NCBI GenBank assembly: GCA_015680685.1
Contig: MNCI01034636.1
Location: 1,088 to 47,854, forward strand
Direction: 5' to 3'
DNA from: Gnetum montanum
Lineage: Eukaryota; Streptophyta; Gnetopsida; Gnetales; Gnetaceae
Length of the DNA: 46,767 nt
Below are positions 44,181 through 46,767 of this stretch, piece by piece. A model generated the notes under the pieces. It was not told the origin of the DNA, made no database searches, and saw only the letters and a program-made list of their open reading frames with translations. Made by a program: the position numbers and the translations under genes. Position 1 is the first letter of the stretch. Every line of letters starts with the position of its first letter.

Positions 44181-46767
44181 TATTTTACTTATATGTATAT
44201 TATTATGATCGAAGTATATAAAACAACAAGCCTGTATTTTAAAAAATCTTGTATGTTATACTTTAGGGTAATAGCTAAGATAAAAATATTTCCAAATAAA
44301 TGCATCCATCACATATGATGCCTACTGCCATGAAAACTTGTTTACTACATTTTTAATTATCATTTTTTGCTCTTAGAAGCAAGAAAAGTGGTTGTAGATA
44401 TGCTTTAAACCTAGAAAAAATTGGTTGTTGTTAGCTTCAAATCATGTCACCTTCACTTCCTACAATGACTTTGCCGAAATCATAGACATTGGCATTGGCA
44501 TAGACTGTGACATCAATTCTGGCATTGGTCCTGGCTATAGGAGGTCAAGCATCACTATTACCCTCATCTTGTTAATACAATAAAATGAAACATCAAGAAC
44601 ATGAACTTGGTATTCCATCTTTTGCGATGGAAATGTTCAGATGTGTTGGTCTTCTCCTATGCACACGTTGTTGAATGTATTCTCACCACCAATGGTGTTA
44701 CTCTATGTCGTGGCTGTTTGGCTACCAATGCTTTGCATATAAAATAATCATATCATTTTTTGATAATAATGTTAGACCTTATTTTCAATGCTGATGTAGA
44801 TGATGTTACTGATGTTGAAACCATGATGCTATCACCAATGGTGAAGCTACTGCGAAAACGACACTTTGCTTCCCACCATCATAGTTAGGGTTAATGAGTC
44901 TACAATGGCTTTCCTCTATTTTTCAAGGATGTTAATGACATTGGTCTTCTTAATTTGAAAATCATAGAGTGATTCCAAGGCCCTCTCTTAATTTCAAACT
45001 TATTTGCATAAATTGTATTGTTAATCATTCTTCTCTAGTTTTTTTTTTGACCTTGTTTCTTTTTCTTATTTCTATTCATTCAACACCTGCAACTACAATC
45101 AAGTTTGGACTTGAATTTTGGTTTTTCTCTTATTTTGATTCAACAAGAAACCCTACCCTTAATGTGGTTCTTCATCTATTGTGGGTTTCCATTTAACATA
45201 GAGCCTACATTTCCCCTCTCCTCTGCCATTTCAAATATCTTATACCATAATGTTAACTTTTCTTTCCTTTGTGGATCTCCTTGTATGCACAACAATTCTA
45301 AGTGGGAAATAGGAAAACCAACAAACATAATTCATGTAAATTAATTAGTGGTCTTGGTCTCTGAATTCTAGAAATTCCATATCGTTAATGATGTGAACAT
45401 GCCAACTTGCTCTCTACTCTTTAATTGAATTTTAGTATCAAAGTAAAATAACTTTAAACTTAGCAATGCAACATCATACCACATAATTTAAATCTCGTTC
45501 TTCTACATTAATAAGTAAGAAAAACTTATATATCACCAACATGACCAACTCTAATAATTTTCTTTTCAAACTAGAGGCACATTCTTCTACTACTTCAAGA
45601 AATGGTTTTATGTAACAACATTTCTCACCCACTCCTTTGTACATTAGCTAATAAAATAATTTTATTGTAAACATCGTGGTTTTACATAAAGAACTAGAAA
45701 TCATTTTTGAGGAAAAATTTCATCAAACTTAAGGTTTAATGGAATAAAAATCTCATTCCTAATAAAACTTACAAAACTATACAAACTCAATATCATATAA
45801 ACTATATTGTAGGTGGGAAGAGAATAGTTAAAGTAACTCTTTTAGGGACTCTCATACCATGAATCCTTTCATATGTAATCTTAATATTGATGAATTTACT
45901 TCTTTATTCTTCTTACTTAGTTGAAGCGTCAACTTGGTCTTCACCCTTATCTTCAACAACTTTCTTTTGTCTATTTTTTATCGAACTCTTTAGTTGATAA
46001 ATTTTGAGGTTTTTCCCAACTAGTTACTTCTATGTCTTGGGACATGAAAGCCTCTCCCCAAGAATCATCTTTATTAGACTATCCTTGATTTTTAGCTTGG
46101 GTGGTGCATTCATGGAAGTTTCCCCAAACATTAGAATGTATAAAAATTCTACTAGTCAAAAATCTAAACTCATCACAAAGTCAAACTAAGAAAGTGCTTT
46201 CACTAGATGCTCCACAGGCCGTTGTCAATAGGCTCTCTACACATGCTCTAGGCAACATCCTGTAACATATGGGATAAAAGGCCTTCTTATTACCCTATCT
46301 CTAAGAACCATCTTTTTACCTCACACTTAAAGACTTTTCTTGCTTTTTCACCTTAAGCCTTGAATTGAGAAATGATGTATTTCCAAGTAATTCACATCTC
46401 CTTATATAGTGTAAAGTAAATTTAAAATTCCCACCAATTCCACTAACCAACTTTACCACTTAGCCAAGACTTATTTAATTTCCATCATCATATCGTTGGC
46501 TAATTTAAATTTCACTATTTGATTGTTGAAATTAATTCACCACTATGTAGTTATCTAACCATCACTCCCACTTACAAGTAATGATTACTTGAGATAATAT
46601 AAATTTAATAATTAAACTAACACTTTAAATTAAATATTTTTAAACTAGTACTCTAACGTATACATGTTTTTATAATATTATATAGACTCATCTAAGCATA
46701 CATATAGGATATATATGTTATGGTCACCATATATATTAAATTTTATTACTTACTACTATGTATACTA
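44181..46767. other. Unassigned AT-rich DNA at the right end
   Basis: No gene, LTR or transposon protein is recognised. The open frames (longest about 80 codons) have no known motif. The last 170 bases are very AT-rich. The missing 5' part of B' and the missing rest of element D were looked for here and not found. Confidence 0.5.

Noticed and set aside
44440-44960. Possible host gene exon on the plus strand
   Set aside because: Short protein-like stretches in several frames, but stops are frequent and no family is recognisable.

Overview
The window looks like AT-rich plant nuclear DNA from a transposon-filled, gene-poor region. I find no intact host gene, no tRNA or rRNA, and no bacterial-type operon or CRISPR array. 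What can be read is almost entirely nested LTR retrotransposons of plant type: Ty3/gypsy elements with tRNA-Asp-type primer-binding sites and Athila-like proteins, plus a Ty1/copia element of the Tnt1/Tork type. All coding regions carry stops or frameshifts, so this is decayed, probably heterochromatic DNA. Two unknown bases (11464, 18709) mark it as assembled genomic sequence. The species cannot be named from this window.

Layout. 1-53 is the end of an LTR of family B (see below). 54-4154 has no recognised gene, but holds a six-unit 30-bp repeat and a CA/CAA microsatellite. 4155-17813 is element A, an Athila-like Ty3/gypsy element on the minus strand, with gag, protease, reverse transcriptase, RNase H, integrase and an extra ORF in the env position. 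Its 5' LTR is split by element E (15370-17767), a 2.4-kb insertion best explained as a solo LTR, with a perfect ACTAT target duplication. 17814-21024 is unassigned and contains an AGACATCTC-rich stretch.

21025-32762 is element B, the most unusual object here. It has two very long (about 3.4 kb) LTRs around only 823 bp of internal DNA. The LTRs carry a conserved ORF of unknown identity and an array of GTTRTAAC motifs just upstream of a TATA box. The 5' LTR of B is split by element F (21945-26021), a copia element whose reverse transcriptase core has been deleted.

33.2-35.7 kb holds remains of other gypsy elements: an RNase H/integrase relic, then a probable LTR with a tRNA-Met-type PBS and a gag fragment. 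The gag is cut by a reversed B-family LTR (B', 35688 to about 44180). B' is in turn split by element C (36372-43409), a 7-kb element with LTRs, PBS, PPT, gag and protease but no reverse transcriptase or integrase. 44181-46767 shows nothing recognisable.

The elements do not form a pathway. The content is a record of insertions: A then E, B then F, and the D relic then B' then C. A, B and C look non-autonomous or dead, and would depend on enzymes supplied by other copies. Boundaries for E, F and C were set by comparing each interrupted copy with an uninterrupted paralogue in the same window, which makes them more reliable than boundaries from motifs alone.
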